From Corbicula japonica (taxonomy: Eukaryota > Mollusca > Bivalvia > Venerida > Cyrenidae): a stretch of 64,000 nt of DNA. The DNA is taken from the NCBI GenBank assembly GCA_038501625.1, contig JAZAYU010000012.1, positions 5,270,001 to 5,334,000 on the forward strand, given 5' to 3'. Shown here in pieces: positions 20,311-34,000 of this stretch (the stretch's first letter is position 1; every line of letters begins with the position of its first letter). Both the position numbers and the translations under genes were made by a program. The notes under the pieces are model-generated. The model saw nothing but the letters and a program-made list of their open reading frames with translations, ran no database searches and had not been told where the DNA came from.

Positions 20311-20872
20311 AGATGTTTAAAATTTTACATATTAAAACGAGTATACCGGGTATTACTCGTACAGAAATAAGGACACGTAAGATTAACAGATCTATGTATT
20401 CGAAACATGAGCACTACGAGCAAGCGCGGTACGTGTCCGGCTATTACGTACGTGGCAGGAGACACGTCGACAATAAGGCCATCAGTGGTCCAAGGAACGG
20501 ACTATGATTTTTTTTTTCAGGAATAATGCATAATTTACATTTTTTCCAAAGGTGAAGATGTTTACTAGGTTTACGTTTTCGATTAAGCTAGAGATGACTA
20601 TTATTTTTGTTCGGAGTACATGAAATCATAGGCGCAGTAACAGATTGAATATAAAAATGTCAGTGACGTCACAATTTCCCGCGTTTTGAAGAAAGCAGAA
20701 TAACAGTAAAGGTACCTGTGAATATAGAGGACAAACCATGATGAAGCCTAAAATTAAAAACGACACATCTGTCTGTTGAAACTGATGCTATATGAACAGA
20801 TTGTAAGCTAATGTGCATTTATCCCAGCTCCTTAACAACCAAAACTCAATGATATGTTTACCAATGTCTTAA

Positions 20873-21592
20873 GAGGTCACAAACATTGCAAATGGCGAAA
20901 ACAGGCTAAAATTTCGAAAATGAATTTTGGGGGAAATACTTATTGCCACCTAGATTTTAGTAAAGAAATGTATTTAGCTATGGATGTAGTAAATGTTTGC
21001 ATGCTCAATTTAGTCTAATTCATGTTCTAATTACCAAGCACATACTAAAACAAAAGAAAAACCGTTTGCATGAGAACTCTGAAATTCATGAACAATATAC
21101 CAAAGCATCTCATACCTGAAATATGTATATGCTGGTCTACAATGTTTAGTGCCAATTCATCAAAACAATGTTAGGGTTTTCAAGAAATTCAAGGAAATCT
21201 TACTTCCTGGTTGAAGGTGAAAGTAGATTTCTATAAATTTCTACTTTCACTTTGAACCAGGAAGTAAGATTTCCTTGAATTTCTTGAAAACCCTAACATT
21301 ATTTTAATGAATTGGCACTAAACATTGTAGACCAGCATATACTTATTTCAGGTATGAGTTGCTTTGGTATATTGTTCATGAATTTCAGAGTTCTCATGCA
21401 AATGGTTTTTCTTGTTTAGTATGTGCTTGGTAATTAGAACATGAATTAGACTAAACTGAGCTTGCAAACATTTACTACATCCATAGCTAAATACATTTAT
21501 TTACTATAATCTATGTGGCAATAAGAATTTCCCCCAAAATTTATTTTTTGAAATTTTAGCCTGTTTTCGCCATTTGCAATGTTTGCGAAACC
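20873..21592. mobile_element. 720-bp foldback element
   Basis: Two arms of about 355 bp pair almost throughout: the left arm begins GAGGTCACAAACATTGCAAA, and the right arm ends TTTGCAATGTTTGCGAAACC. The axis is near 21234 with a loop of about 12 bp (TTTCTATAAATT). TTAA occurs at 20869-20872 and 21593-21596, a possible target duplication. No open frame of note. A transcript would fold into a very long double-stranded hairpin. Confidence 0.9.
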
Positions 21593-21990
21593 TTAAATCT
21601 GGCACCTTTTCTAATAATATGCTACATAAAAAAACCCCATCGAGTCCGTTATTATATACAACTTAATACAGTGGAAATTTATGGTATAAGCTATAGTAAT
21701 TCATTTTCCTCTGAAATTGTCTTCAATTTTACATGTGTGTTATCTATCATTACATTCCAATGCTTTCGGCAATGTTATGACTCTCGGTTGTTTTATCTTA
21801 ATATGTAGGAATCTCAGTTCTATGATTTCCTTTACATGTTGTTCACAATGAAGGAAACAATTATATATTTCTTATTTCAAATAAATGCATATTCTTTCCC
21901 ATCGATGGGGTCTCATTTTTTATATCATTTTTCGTGTTCATTCTGTCTTTGGGATGTCAGTACACAGATTTCACTATTATAATTTCTTGC

Positions 21991-22221
21991 TTAAAACCCT
22001 TTACTCAATATATACGCCTTTCATCACATAGGTGACCAGTTCAGGTTCCGATCAGCTGGCACAATAGTGCCATCTGATCTGGATCTAAAATTTGTGATTA
22101 CTTGTCAGAAAAAAATGATTCTAAGAGCGAACAGTTTAAATCCTAATCAGATGTGCCAGCTGATATGGATCTAAACTGTTCGCCCAAGCTATGAAGGTAT
22201 GTCTATGGAGTAAAGGGTTAA
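21991..22221. mobile_element. R1 element
   Basis: Shows both hairpins (GATCAGCTGGCAC/GTGCCATCTGATC and CAGATGTGCCAGCTGAT) and ends GTAAAGGGTTAA. The left end reads TTAAAACCCT. Confidence 0.85.
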
Positions 22222-24856
22222 CAGAAGCCTTCATCCAGATGATACATGGAAACCCTTATTTCCACTATCATATAGACAAGATGAATGTCTTTGTGAGTGA
22301 ACCAAATTCTTTTGCTTTTTCGTAAATGGATACACGTATGAGAATCATGGCACTGGTTATTCTCAATAAGCAAAATCGCTTCGCTGGTTTTCTGTACTTT
22401 CAGTACTTTGATTTTTAAATTGTGTCAAATCACAAATATTTTTCCATTTTATAAAAATATGCGAAAATACATATACCGTATAATATTAGTGACTTGACAC
22501 TATTTGTACAACAAAACAAAGGCGTAAAAAATTAAGCAAATCTTATAATTATTTTAAATGTAAAACATAACAGCTTTATTTTCTTTAAACTTTTAAGTAA
22601 TCCCTAGCTCGATCAGCCCAGTTTTAACTTCTTATACCGAAATTCTTGACAAACTAGCGGACGACAACAAAATATGGGACGCCAGAAAAGAAAATATATA
22701 AATTTCACATATGCCCACTAATCACATTCAGTGGATTTTCTTTGCAGTGCAATAACAACACACTAACAACAAATGTTCCTAAGTGAGTCTACATCATCAA
22801 AAACCCAGTCGCAACAGATCTCACACAACTTAAACACACGCGATCGTTAACCGCATTACGAACGACATATAGTGCTCATATATTCCTGACCAGATGACGA
22901 TGGAAAATTAATTAATGGCGAAATAGCGTTTTCTTTTTTTTCCATCTCTGCAGGTAGACATGCATCTGACCACAACACGGTCTGACATGGGATCGACAAC
23001 CGGGAGGAATCGTACTTATTTCCATAGAATCGGTAGCGAGAATGGAAACTGACGACGTCCGGTGAGGGTATAAAAACCGACTGCTTGGTCTGTCAAAGCT
23101 GTGAAACTGACCAGGCATCATTTCATGACGTCGATATCATCCCCGCCACATATCTACAGATTACGGTTATCCCCTGTCCAGAAATGTATTCGGGACAGGA
23201 CGTTTAAATTTAGATGCACGGTTGAGTGGGTGGGGTAGGAATTTACACTACAGTGCGCATAAAAAAAAAACATGCAAACCCCGGCAGTCAAAATTATCAG
23301 CGGAAATCTAACTTCTTGTCTATTTTACGAATATAGAACGATTAAAATAGAATAATTGTTTTCATTCTTTTTAAAATAATAATATTTACTTTTCAACAAC
23401 GAATAAAAAGCTATTGTGTCAACATTTCATTTTTATTAAACAACGCATTAATGTTAACGCTACAATTCAAACACAAACTGATTAAAATCCTTGAACAAAT
23501 ATTGAGTTGTTATATTTTATACACTTTCACCTAATTTCAAAACAAATATCTTTTATTTACACAAAAATTAGGTTGAAGGTTGTTATTGATTTTAAATAAA
23601 ATACAATGTATGAGTATGTGACAGGCACTGGAGAAACGATCCGGAAGAAAATCCAGTCGGCACCGAACATGCTAACCTAGGAGAAAAATGGCCCCGGACT
23701 TGAATTACTTTCTAGTCCATAGACATGATTTAAAAATGCGCACTTTATAATTTAAACCGATCATTTTGCTATATGTTTCGATTTTTGAATAATGGAAAGA
23801 AAAAATCGGAAAACTTCATATTTTCACAAAGATTTATCAATATTTTTATTGCAAAATCTAGGGACTGGGAAGAGATATGTATTAACTTAGCAGATCACTT
23901 TATCAATATATTCTTGATTAATAAACGTTGGGAAGCATCGGGACGGGGGAACTACGATCAGTTATCAGCTACCAGTCGTCGTCGTAGAAGGATTTTTAAA
24001 CACAGTTGTATTCATTTCTTGTGTTATTCGTATGCATAAATAAACACGACGGCACAAAAGAATATTAAACATTACTGTTTAATTAATCTAAAATGTTTTG
24101 AAAAGTGGATTTCAAACATTTTATATATTGATAAACGAGTTTTCTACAATACAAAAATTGGAAATAATACATTTTCAAGCAGCAATCGATTATCTGGGTT
24201 ATAATATGGATTTGCAAATACAAAGTTGCTTTAACATTAATAGAAATCATTTGTGGAGTGTGCAGCTATGTATACTTAATTAGTATACAGGACGTTTATA
24301 CGTGTAAAATTATTTTCGAGAGAATTTTTCATTAAACCATGGATACTCTACAGAACAGAAATGATTTACAGGTATATTAAACGTTGTGCCTATGTTTTCT
24401 CATCACTTCATCGTTTGAGATTTGAAAGTATTAACAGGTTGAGTATGATAGTAAATAATAATCAGTAGTGTGTTGGTACAGTAGGAAAGTATTTGCGGGG
24501 ATTAGAGATGGTTTTAATGATGTAAATATCAGATGTAGATTAGAAATAGTTAGAATGTTTGTCATAATACAGTTGTGATACCAGTGTATTACAGTTTTAT
24601 AATGTTGATATAGCCACAGGTGAAGTTGTTTGACGTAAAGGCTGACTGATCAAAATTGCGTCAGGCAGTGAAAAAATGGTTTATTTAACCTACTAGTTTT
24701 ACCCGGTGACCTAAATGTGGTCATCCCATTGACGTAAAAGCAAGGCTGTGGTGGTAATGTAGCGTAAAATATGTCTCATCAGCCTCTCATCATAGCCTGA
24801 ATTAGAATTACCATGCGTATCCGATGCTCCCCTTCTGTTGCAAAAGCCCACAGACG
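22222..24856. other. No gene recognised
   Basis: Mostly AT-rich. A somewhat GC-richer patch at 22930-23130 has a strong plus-strand acceptor-like CCATCTCTGCAG and a donor-like GTGAGG, but the enclosed frames meet stops. GTATAAAAA at about 23067 resembles a TATA box. Confidence 0.4.
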
Positions 24857-24865
24857 TATATAAAG
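24857..24865 (+). promoter_or_regulatory. Candidate TATA box
   Basis: TATATAAAG lies 143 bp upstream of the proposed start codon of the PDE2A-like gene. This spacing would give a leader of about 110 nt if transcription starts 30 bp downstream. Confidence 0.3.
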
Positions 24866-24999
24866 TAATTTACGTACGTTCAAACATTTTCTTTCTATAA
24901 ATGAAAGTTAAAGTTTTCAAATCTGTGTTAGCTATACCCGCATAGTCGAATATTAGAGTGGATACTTTTATAGAAGCATTAAGAGGCAACAAAACTAAC

Positions 25000-25011
25000 A
25001 TGGATCTTTCG
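25000..25011 (+). CDS. PDE2A: Proposed first coding exon (MDLS)
   Basis: ATG GAT CTT TCG followed by donor GTGAGA, phase 0, matching the phase-0 acceptor at 25867. It was chosen because it is downstream of a TATA-like box and joins in frame; a 12-nt coding exon is easily wrong. Confidence 0.35.
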
Positions 25012-28000
25012 GTGAGATACACTTTTGGGTGTAATCAAACTTTATTTTCAATAATTTGCATACTCTTTATTTGTTTAATAATATAAAATGAGTTTAGTAT
25101 CAGGGGCGGATGCAGAAGGGATACAGAGGGAATGCATTATTTTTATGGGGATTTTGGCAAGAAAAATTGGAAATCATCATATTACTAACCCAAGTCAGCC
25201 CATAACGAACCCCTTTCTGGAAATCTAGCATCCGACCCTGAGTATCAATTTTGGTTTCCTTTATGATGCAATAAAAAACGTTTAAACCACTTAAGCTACG
25301 GGAATAAACAATTTCTATTGTTTAAATAACTTAAATAACACCTCACTGTCGCGTTCATAACTCAATAAAACCTAGCTAGATATAAATAAGCGATTCTTAG
25401 CTTCTATTATTGTTATTCAAAACATTATCTCTGCATGTCCGTCGTAGACTATTAATTAAAGTACCGTTTGATCAATAGTTCCCAAGTTAGATCGGACACT
25501 GATATTTTATGGATTTGTGGATGGCTGGCCTATGAGATGAGCTGCGATCAATTTTTCAGTGGAATGAATGATATATGTTTGTAGTTTTGAGAGCGTCTTA
25601 AAATATTTTGACATTGAAATAAAATTCATTTAACACTCCTGTTTCGTCCGGAGCAGAACGTTCCAAAACGGGTAATGGGAAACTTCACAACGTGTGTTTC
25701 GAACGAGATCAAGGATAGAATTACCGCCCCTGCGGACGTTGTTGCAGACGCAATGCAAACATTCTAAGTGAAAAAGTTTTTCCTTAACGGAATTGTATGC
25801 TGCATAATGGTTTAAAATATGTTTATCGTAACAGCACACGCTATATCAGCATATTTGTTTTCACAGCGTCATCCAGAACGATTCCAAGTTAATGAGTCGG
25901 ATGGAAATGACACTTCCAGTGGGACGTCCAAACCTGAATTGCAAGCAGACAGTTACACCTATGTAAGTACACGAAGCTTATTTTATGAGATATGTTGTTA
26001 TGCAGTTATATATACCTTCTGCTAGTCTTCTTTGATGCATATCAAACAGATTCAATAGTGTCTCCTCGTTCTTGCCTGCTTGGAAACTGCGTCTCCACTG
26101 TCAGTTGGCAGTCGAGGAGGCAATGCAGATACTATTTTCTCCTCACCCAACTATGTTTTTCACATATACTGGTTTGGAAATAGTTCTATTAGTGGTGAGT
26201 GAGCAGTTTACCGGTGTAACTTATTGCGATAGTCATTGGTGATAGGAATATTCGTAAGAGTCCATAATTGTAGCCAAACTTAAAAAAAAACTGCACATTA
26301 CTCTATTAACGTAATTTGCACTGTTTTTGTGCTTTTCATGATGTCCTCAAATACTTAGCCCGCTTTCTTATTTAACCATTTACTCCATGTTATCCCATGG
26401 CCGGGTAGATCCTTATCAGCCGGCATATTTGCACCATCTGATATGGATCTAAACTGTTTGCTTTTAAATTCAAAATATATTATTTTGACGAACAAAAACC
26501 CGATGTAGATCAAGATCAGATGAATTTTCCAGCTGATCCAGAACTACATTTATATCTTTTTTTATAGTATTTTATTCACATAGTGTGCTGACTATTTTCA
26601 GGAGCTGACATTGAAGTTTTTGCAGTGTGGAGATATAGAAAGTCTTGGTTCCGTTGTGAAAAACAACTTGCATCATGGTCTTTTTGAAATAGTGAGTTCC
26701 AATTATGTTCATTATTTCAACAGCTAGTAAATGTTACTTATGCCAAGTTTGTCCAGTGATATTGATTAATAAATAATTTGAAGTTTATTGGTTACAGCGG
26801 TCACAATCAGTGGTGGTGGTGGGAAGGCTGGCGTATTTCCTCAGGAATATTGATCATACCTATTCTAATGTAACAGAATTTGTTTTACTTTGAGCCCAAA
26901 ATTCCTCTTCTTATTTTGTTGATGAGAACACTGGTTATGCAATGGATTGGTGCTGTTACCAGGACTTAAGATAATAAAACTGAGACTGGAAACCACTCTT
27001 AAATCTCAAGCAACAGAAAGGTTGAAACTGAGACCAGTCTCTAAAGGATCCAATCACAAGCTAGAGATTTGAGACTGGTATCCAATCTTGAAATACATCC
27101 ACATCATAAGTTTTTCAGTTAATGAGGCTCAGATAGTACCACTTTAACAATGCTCGTTACTTAAATGTTGGTGTCTGCTAAACTAGATGTGTCCCGAGAT
27201 GGGTACTCCAATCCAATATAATAAGTTATAATTAATAATTTTGCTCAAAATAATTGTAATTAATTAATTTCCATCTGAAAAGTCATTAAAATTGTTATTT
27301 AATTGAATAGTTTTCAATATAATTGAAATTAATTATTTACTTTTAAAAATAATGGTACCCATCCCTGCACTGGAACAGTATTATCTGTTGTCCCTTGAAA
27401 GAGGAAAAATGTATATTCTGCCCCATCTGTAAAATAAATCAAAATAATAATACATTTTAAGAAACACTTTTAAAGCATGTTATGCTGCCATAGCTTATAC
27501 AATATTGATACAAAAATGTAGCTAGCATAATGACTAAAAATAAAATATTATTTTAATGTTACCCATGGTCCATTTGTTTCATTTTCACTGCATATATCAG
27601 AGTTTATAATGTTTGTTACCAGCAATGAAGCATGCATTAGACATTGTACAATATAGTTATTTGTTGTTGTAAGTTTCTTTGTTAACCTTTTCTCCATTTA
27701 CATGGGTTTTATCACATTAACATCCAGTGTAGATCCAGATCAGCTGACAAAATCCATCTGATCAGGATCTACACTGTTCGCTTCATGGTCAGAAATAACC
27801 TTGTGAAGGAATCAGAAAGTGAACAGTGTAGATTCTGATCAGATTGCATGGATTTTCAGGGTGATCAGGATCTACACTAGTTGCTAATGTGATTCAAAGC
27901 ATATCTATGGTGTAAAGGGTTGGCACATCAGCATACGAATTAGGACACTATGAACTAGGACAGTTATCTCTAAATTAATGAGAAAAAACCTCCTGCTGCC

Positions 28001-31000
28001 CATGGGGCAGGTCTTAATACAGTCATTACAGTTTGCAAATATAGACATTTACAAAAACTACATTCCTGGTGTTTGTACAACTACAATTTTTATTACTTGT
28101 CGGTACTAAAATGGAAATAATGTCACATGTTTAGTGTATCATGTTGCTTTGATAAATTTTAAGTTCTTACTCATTTAAAATTGAAATCCTCAACAATCGC
28201 TTGCTACATTAAAATATTTGTTTCCCACCCATGAATACAAACAAACAAAATATTTTAAAAGACATTCAAACAGAACATGCATAATTTTGATCAGAATTTT
28301 GTTGGTTTTAAAAGTGCAAATCTAATTAGGAAGTCTGATCAGGTCTCCACAGCTGTTAAGCTAGTATTTCCAGCTCAGTGTCATTTTAAAAAAATGAATC
28401 AAATGATCCAGATCAAAAATAAGCCTGTCCTGGACATAAATCTTAAGTGCTTATGCTTATGTTAGAAAAGGATTCAACATATTTAATGGAAAATCAATTA
28501 TTTTACAGTACTGTTTTCGTATCACTTTGTCTTTGGATTGTATCATTCTTTTCCTCTATAAAAACCCATTTACATGTATGGGGTGGGCAAACAGTGTAGA
28601 TTCAGGTCAGACAACACATCTGTGTTATCTGATTAAGATCTGCACTGTTTGGTTTTTTATAAGTTTTTTCTGACCAAGAAGCAAACAGTGTAGATCCTGA
28701 TCAGATGGCATGAATGTTCTGGCTGATCTGGATCTACACTGGTCTCACTCACGATAAAACCTGTATTTAAAAAATAGGTAAAGGGTTAAAACTGTTCTAT
28801 GTCATTTCTCTATCATCTATCATCTTGAATAAACTTAGCAAATTTCTGTCAGGACTGCCATGTCAGATTATTGAATTTCTATATTCTAGTTTACAAGTGA
28901 ATGTAACATATGACAGTCTAATATATTTTTATTGTTTTCAGTCTGGGGCAGCATTGTTCTATGAAGACCGGGATACAGGACAAATATTTACTGCTGATGA
29001 ATCAGGGACCAGCTTCTGCTCTCCACAACCAGAGTGTGTCAGGTGAAACATTTAACGTTCATTTTAGTCGGCCTATTTGTTGTTAATCATTTACTCTATA
29101 GATATGACTTTTATGGCATGGAAGAACATGTTAATCCAGGTCAGTTGGCACATCCATCAGGGCTCTCACTAGACTTGCAAATCAAGGAGAAGTTTTGTCA
29201 TAATTTTACTGAACTATGGAGAAGTTTGCAGTCAACAGCATGCTTTCCCTATATACCGGTAGTGTACACAAAAAAGGGAGAAGTCTGGTCACTTTTTGGA
29301 GACCAATTCACCCAAGTCTCTCTCTAGTGAGAGCCCTGCCCATGCTGTCTGAACAGGATCTACACTGTTCCTTTTTTTATTCATTAGGTAATTTCTGACC
29401 AAGAAGCTTCTATGCATCTACAATGTGTGGACAGTCACATGCAATAAAATCTCTAGATATATGGAGTAAATGGTTAATAATAATTCTTTGAAACACCATA
29501 TACTGGGCACAAGATCATAAAACTGAGAATGGAAACCAGTCTCAGATCTCAAGCATCTGGGTTGGCGGAAATCAAGACTTGTCTATATTTCAACCTATCA
29601 GATGCTTGACATTTGAGACTGGTCTCCAATCTCAGTTTAATAATCTTTGACCCTGGAATGAATTGATAGACAGGTGAGATCGATACATTATTTCAGAGAA
29701 AAAAGTGTTGTGATGTTGTGATAACAAGGTTGACAAACAATTTCTTTTTCTTGCTCCCAGCAGATCTGATTTAGGAGGAACGTTTAATTTCATTTTGTAC
29801 ACTGGATAAACAATTAATCATGTATCATTGCAAGTAAGGTTTTAGAGTAGAACATTTATTAACCCTCTATTTTATGGATATCCCTAGTAGTCCATGTGTG
29901 ACCACTGTAGATCCAGATCAGCCAGCACTTGAGTTCCTTCTGTTCTGATCATAATCTTCACCTTTTGCTTTGAGATTAATTCTTTTCTTACAAGAAGCGA
30001 ACAGTACAGATCCAGAGATTAGAGGGCAGGGATGTGCCAGCTGATCTGGATCTACACTAGTAGAAGGGCTTTTTTCCTCAAGTTCCATTCATAGGTGCCC
30101 TATCCTCCCAAAAGTTCTCTAAAATCATGCATTTTTTCAAATATATGTAGTTTACATAAGATTTTTTTCATTCAAAGATACAGACACTATTTTCCTCTAA
30201 ATTACAGACTAAAGTCTCTTTCCCCTGGCAGTGAAAAAAGCCATGGGTTGCCCATCTGACAGACCAAAAGGAATATCCATGGAGTACTAAAGGGTTAAAA
30301 TATGACAATTATAATTCCACATTTGTTAAAGTACATGTATGATTTTGTCATTATTGATACTTTTATGTTTACCTTATACATGTATTTTAGATAAGTGCTA
30401 GTAAGTAAACTGTGTTGCTTTGTAATTCAATGTGTTTACCCATTACACCATATATACTCCTTTTTACGCGTGTGCGACCTGTGCAGATCAAGATTAACCG
30501 GCACATCTGTTAGGTCCGCCTCTGTCAGAAATAACCTAATAAATAAAAAATGAACAGTGCAGATCCTGATCAGAAGGCACAGGTGTTTGCGTAGGCCACA
30601 CTGGTTGCACACGCATGAAAATGTGTATATATGGAGAAAAGGGTTAAAAGAACTCTTTCTTCAGTAGTTTGCTTTGTATCTTATCCATGTTGCAAAATAA
30701 TCCCCAGATCAGTGTAGCTCAGCAAATGGACCTGACCAGAAGTATTTTAAACCCTTTGTGTAGCCATTTTCTAACCCAGCCTGGTATTTTGGCTCCCCTA
30801 TTTACTGATTACTTCAGCATGCAAGACTGTTCTAACTCAGTATTTACTGCAACAAAGTTATGATAGTCTTGCATATAACCCACATGCTGTTCTTTCTGCT
30901 TAAGTTAATTAATATAAGATGTTCTATACTCCATTCTTTCCTCTCTTCTGATCTTTAGTACTTGGTTACCTAAGGTCATGGTATACTAAATTAATCTGCC

Positions 31001-34000
31001 TGTGTGACCTAAGGTTGTTTATATTTTGACAGGTAATATTTAGAAAGTATACAGGATTTAGATCTCATACATTCATAGGGTGATAAGAGTATTTCATTTA
31101 TTTGTCAGATTCTATCAGTAGAGTAGTAAGGCCTGAAATATTACCCTTCTATTGGATAATTTATTACGTTATGATCTCCCTTTATCAATGCCGCACTTGA
31201 ACTTTGCTACAATCTGAAATTATTAGGTGTTCTTTTTCACACTCGTATTTCATTATCAAAATTTATGTCATTTCAATAAAAGGCTATGGAATTTTTAACA
31301 TCTCTTAAATCTTTTCCTACATTCCTAAAAATAAGTTTAGGACAAGAAGTAAACACTAGGATATATTCACAGCATCTTTAAGGGGACAATTAATTCCACT
31401 GAACATTTGGTACTAAATACAGGCTTTTAAGATCATTTATACATCATTGTCTAGTGATAGATTATATACTAGCAGACCTCAGTGTGCTCGGATGATTCAG
31501 ATTCTGTCCAGAAGAGATAGATTATCTGACTGACTTATCATGCGAAACTAAAAGCCATGTTTGAAAGGAAAGGTTAAAGGTTATCTCTTTTCTCCATATA
31601 AATGCCTTAACCCTTTCCTGGATATATACGCATTTTTACGCATGTGCGACCAGTGTAGATCCAGATCAGCCGGCACATCCGTGCCGTCTGATCAGGATCT
31701 GCACTGGTTGCATTTTGGTCAGAAATAACTTAATGAATCAAAAAGCGAACAGTTTAGATCCAGATCAGACGGCACGGATGTGCCGGCTGATCTGGATCTA
31801 AACTGTTCGCCCTAGCAATAAAGGTGTTTCTGTACAGGAAAGGGTTAATGGCATGGGCCAACAGTGTAGATCCAGTGTAGATCTTTAACAAATGTCTGAT
31901 TTGGTCTGGAAGAGGATTAAAAAAAGAAATTAAGTGTATATATTTAAACATGATGTTTGATTTTGTCTAAACATTGAGTCTGGAGGTTTCATCAACTGGA
32001 AAACCATGTTTGATGTTGTCAGAAGTTCAACATGTTGCATCAACAAGGTTGTTAGTGTCCTTTAATTTTGTACATTTGATTTTGACTGTACATTAAGTCA
32101 GGTAAAGGCATCATTTGCAACAGGGAAATTCACTGTAGTTCTTTGAAAAAATGCTTAATGTTGTTGTCATGGTCATGTCAAGTCAGGGAAATTCACTGTA
32201 GAGATTTAACATGATGCTTAATGTTGTCTTCACAGTCACATCAAGTCAGTACTGAAATCAACAGGGAAATTCACTGTAGAGATTTAACATGATGCTTAAT
32301 GTTGTCTTCACAGTCACATCAAGTCAGTACTGGAATCAACAGGGAAATTCACTGTAGAGATTTAACATGATGCATAATGTTGTCTTCACAGTCACATCAA
32401 GTCAGTACTGGAATCAACAGGGAAATTCACTGTAGAGATTTAACATGATGCTTAATGTTGTCACAGTCACATCAAGTCAGTACTGGAATCAACAGGGAAA
32501 TTCACTGTAGAGTTTTTACATGATGCTTAATGTTGTCTTCACAGTCACATCAAGTCAGTACTGGAATCAACAGGGAAATTCACTGTAGAGATTTAACATG
32601 ATGCTTAATGTTGTCACAGTCACATCAAGTCAGTACTGAAATCAACAGGGAAATTAACTGTAGGGATTTAACATGATGCTTAATGTTGTCACAGTCACAT
32701 CAAGTCAGTACTGGAATCAACATGGAAATTCACTGCAGAGATTTAACATGATGCTTAATGTTGTCTTCACAGTCACATCAAGTCAGTACTGGAATCAACA
32801 GGGAAATTAACTGTAGGGATTTAACATGATGCTTAATCTTGTCACAGTCACATCAAGTCAGTACTGGAATCAACAGGGAAATTCACTGTAGAGTTTTAAC
32901 ATGATGCACAATAAAAGCAACATCTATGGGGTAAAGGGTTAACATGATACTTAATTATAGTCTAAACATCTAAACATCAGGTCAGTAGTGGCATCAACAG
33001 AAAATTCACTGTTGTTCTGTAGCATTATGTCTGAACATAAGTCAGATAGTGGGATTCTGTAGCATTATGTCTGAACATAAGTCAGATAGTGGGATTCTGT
33101 AGCATTATGTCTGAACATAAGTCAGATAGTGGCATTCTGTAGCAATATGTCTGAACATAAAGTCAGGTGTTGGCATCAACAGGAAAATTGTTTATTAGAT
33201 TTCACTCTTGAACCGGAAGTGATTTCAAGAGTTAATTGAGATTGAATTGTTTACCAAGCAGTGCAAACACTTGATATCATATCCTACTATAAAGAAGTAA
33301 ATGTTAGTGTTGGTTTATGGCAGCAATAAATTTGCCATTTATATCTAAAATAAATATGTTGAATAGTAACAGTTTGTCGAGTGTTTGTCTGCATATATTA
33401 ATTTTATTGATAAAAAAACAACAGTTAAAATAATGTTGTAAAATGTGAAGGGTGGTGTTTGGGATTTAGGACAGTAAAAATATAAATTAGGTAGAATAGG
33501 AAAACCCAGGGTCAGGTGCAAGATATCGAGAAAGGGGGTCTGTTTGGGACATACATATATTAAGTTTATTAAAACCTATGGTGTAAAATATGAATTGAGA
33601 AATCACTGGGAAATGAATGCAAAATAGAGGAGGGTTGGTTTGCGGCATCCTTAGGACAGATACACGATCATTTTCAACTTTCTGGCCAAACTCCCCATGA
33701 AAATTTAATATTGTTTCCAAAAAAGGGGGTTCAAGCAGCACTGATCCCCCTCTAGATATCTGCGATTGAAAGTTTTAACAAATCTTTGAAATAGAGCAGC
33801 AGGAATGGAAAGTAAGGAGAGACGGGATATTGAGAGCTTAAACTCCCTAGTATGGCTTACATCCCATGTGCGAGCTATCAGCCTGCATGTCTATGAAAGT
33901 TGTTGTGATTTGAAAGTTATGATCACCATTCGATTTGACTTCATTTATTTATCAAAATGCAATGTAAAATAAAAAAAATAAAAAAACTGTCATTCCTTAT

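Noticed and set aside
22950..23060. Possible plus-strand exon between CCATCTCTGCAG and GTGAGG with a TATA-like box behind it
   Set aside because: All frames contain a stop before the donor and no partner exon fits.
31607..31848. R1 hairpin arrays as a CRISPR-like or retron-like system
   Set aside because: Copies are dispersed, TTAA-flanked and eukaryotic in context; no spacers, cas genes or reverse transcriptase are linked to them.
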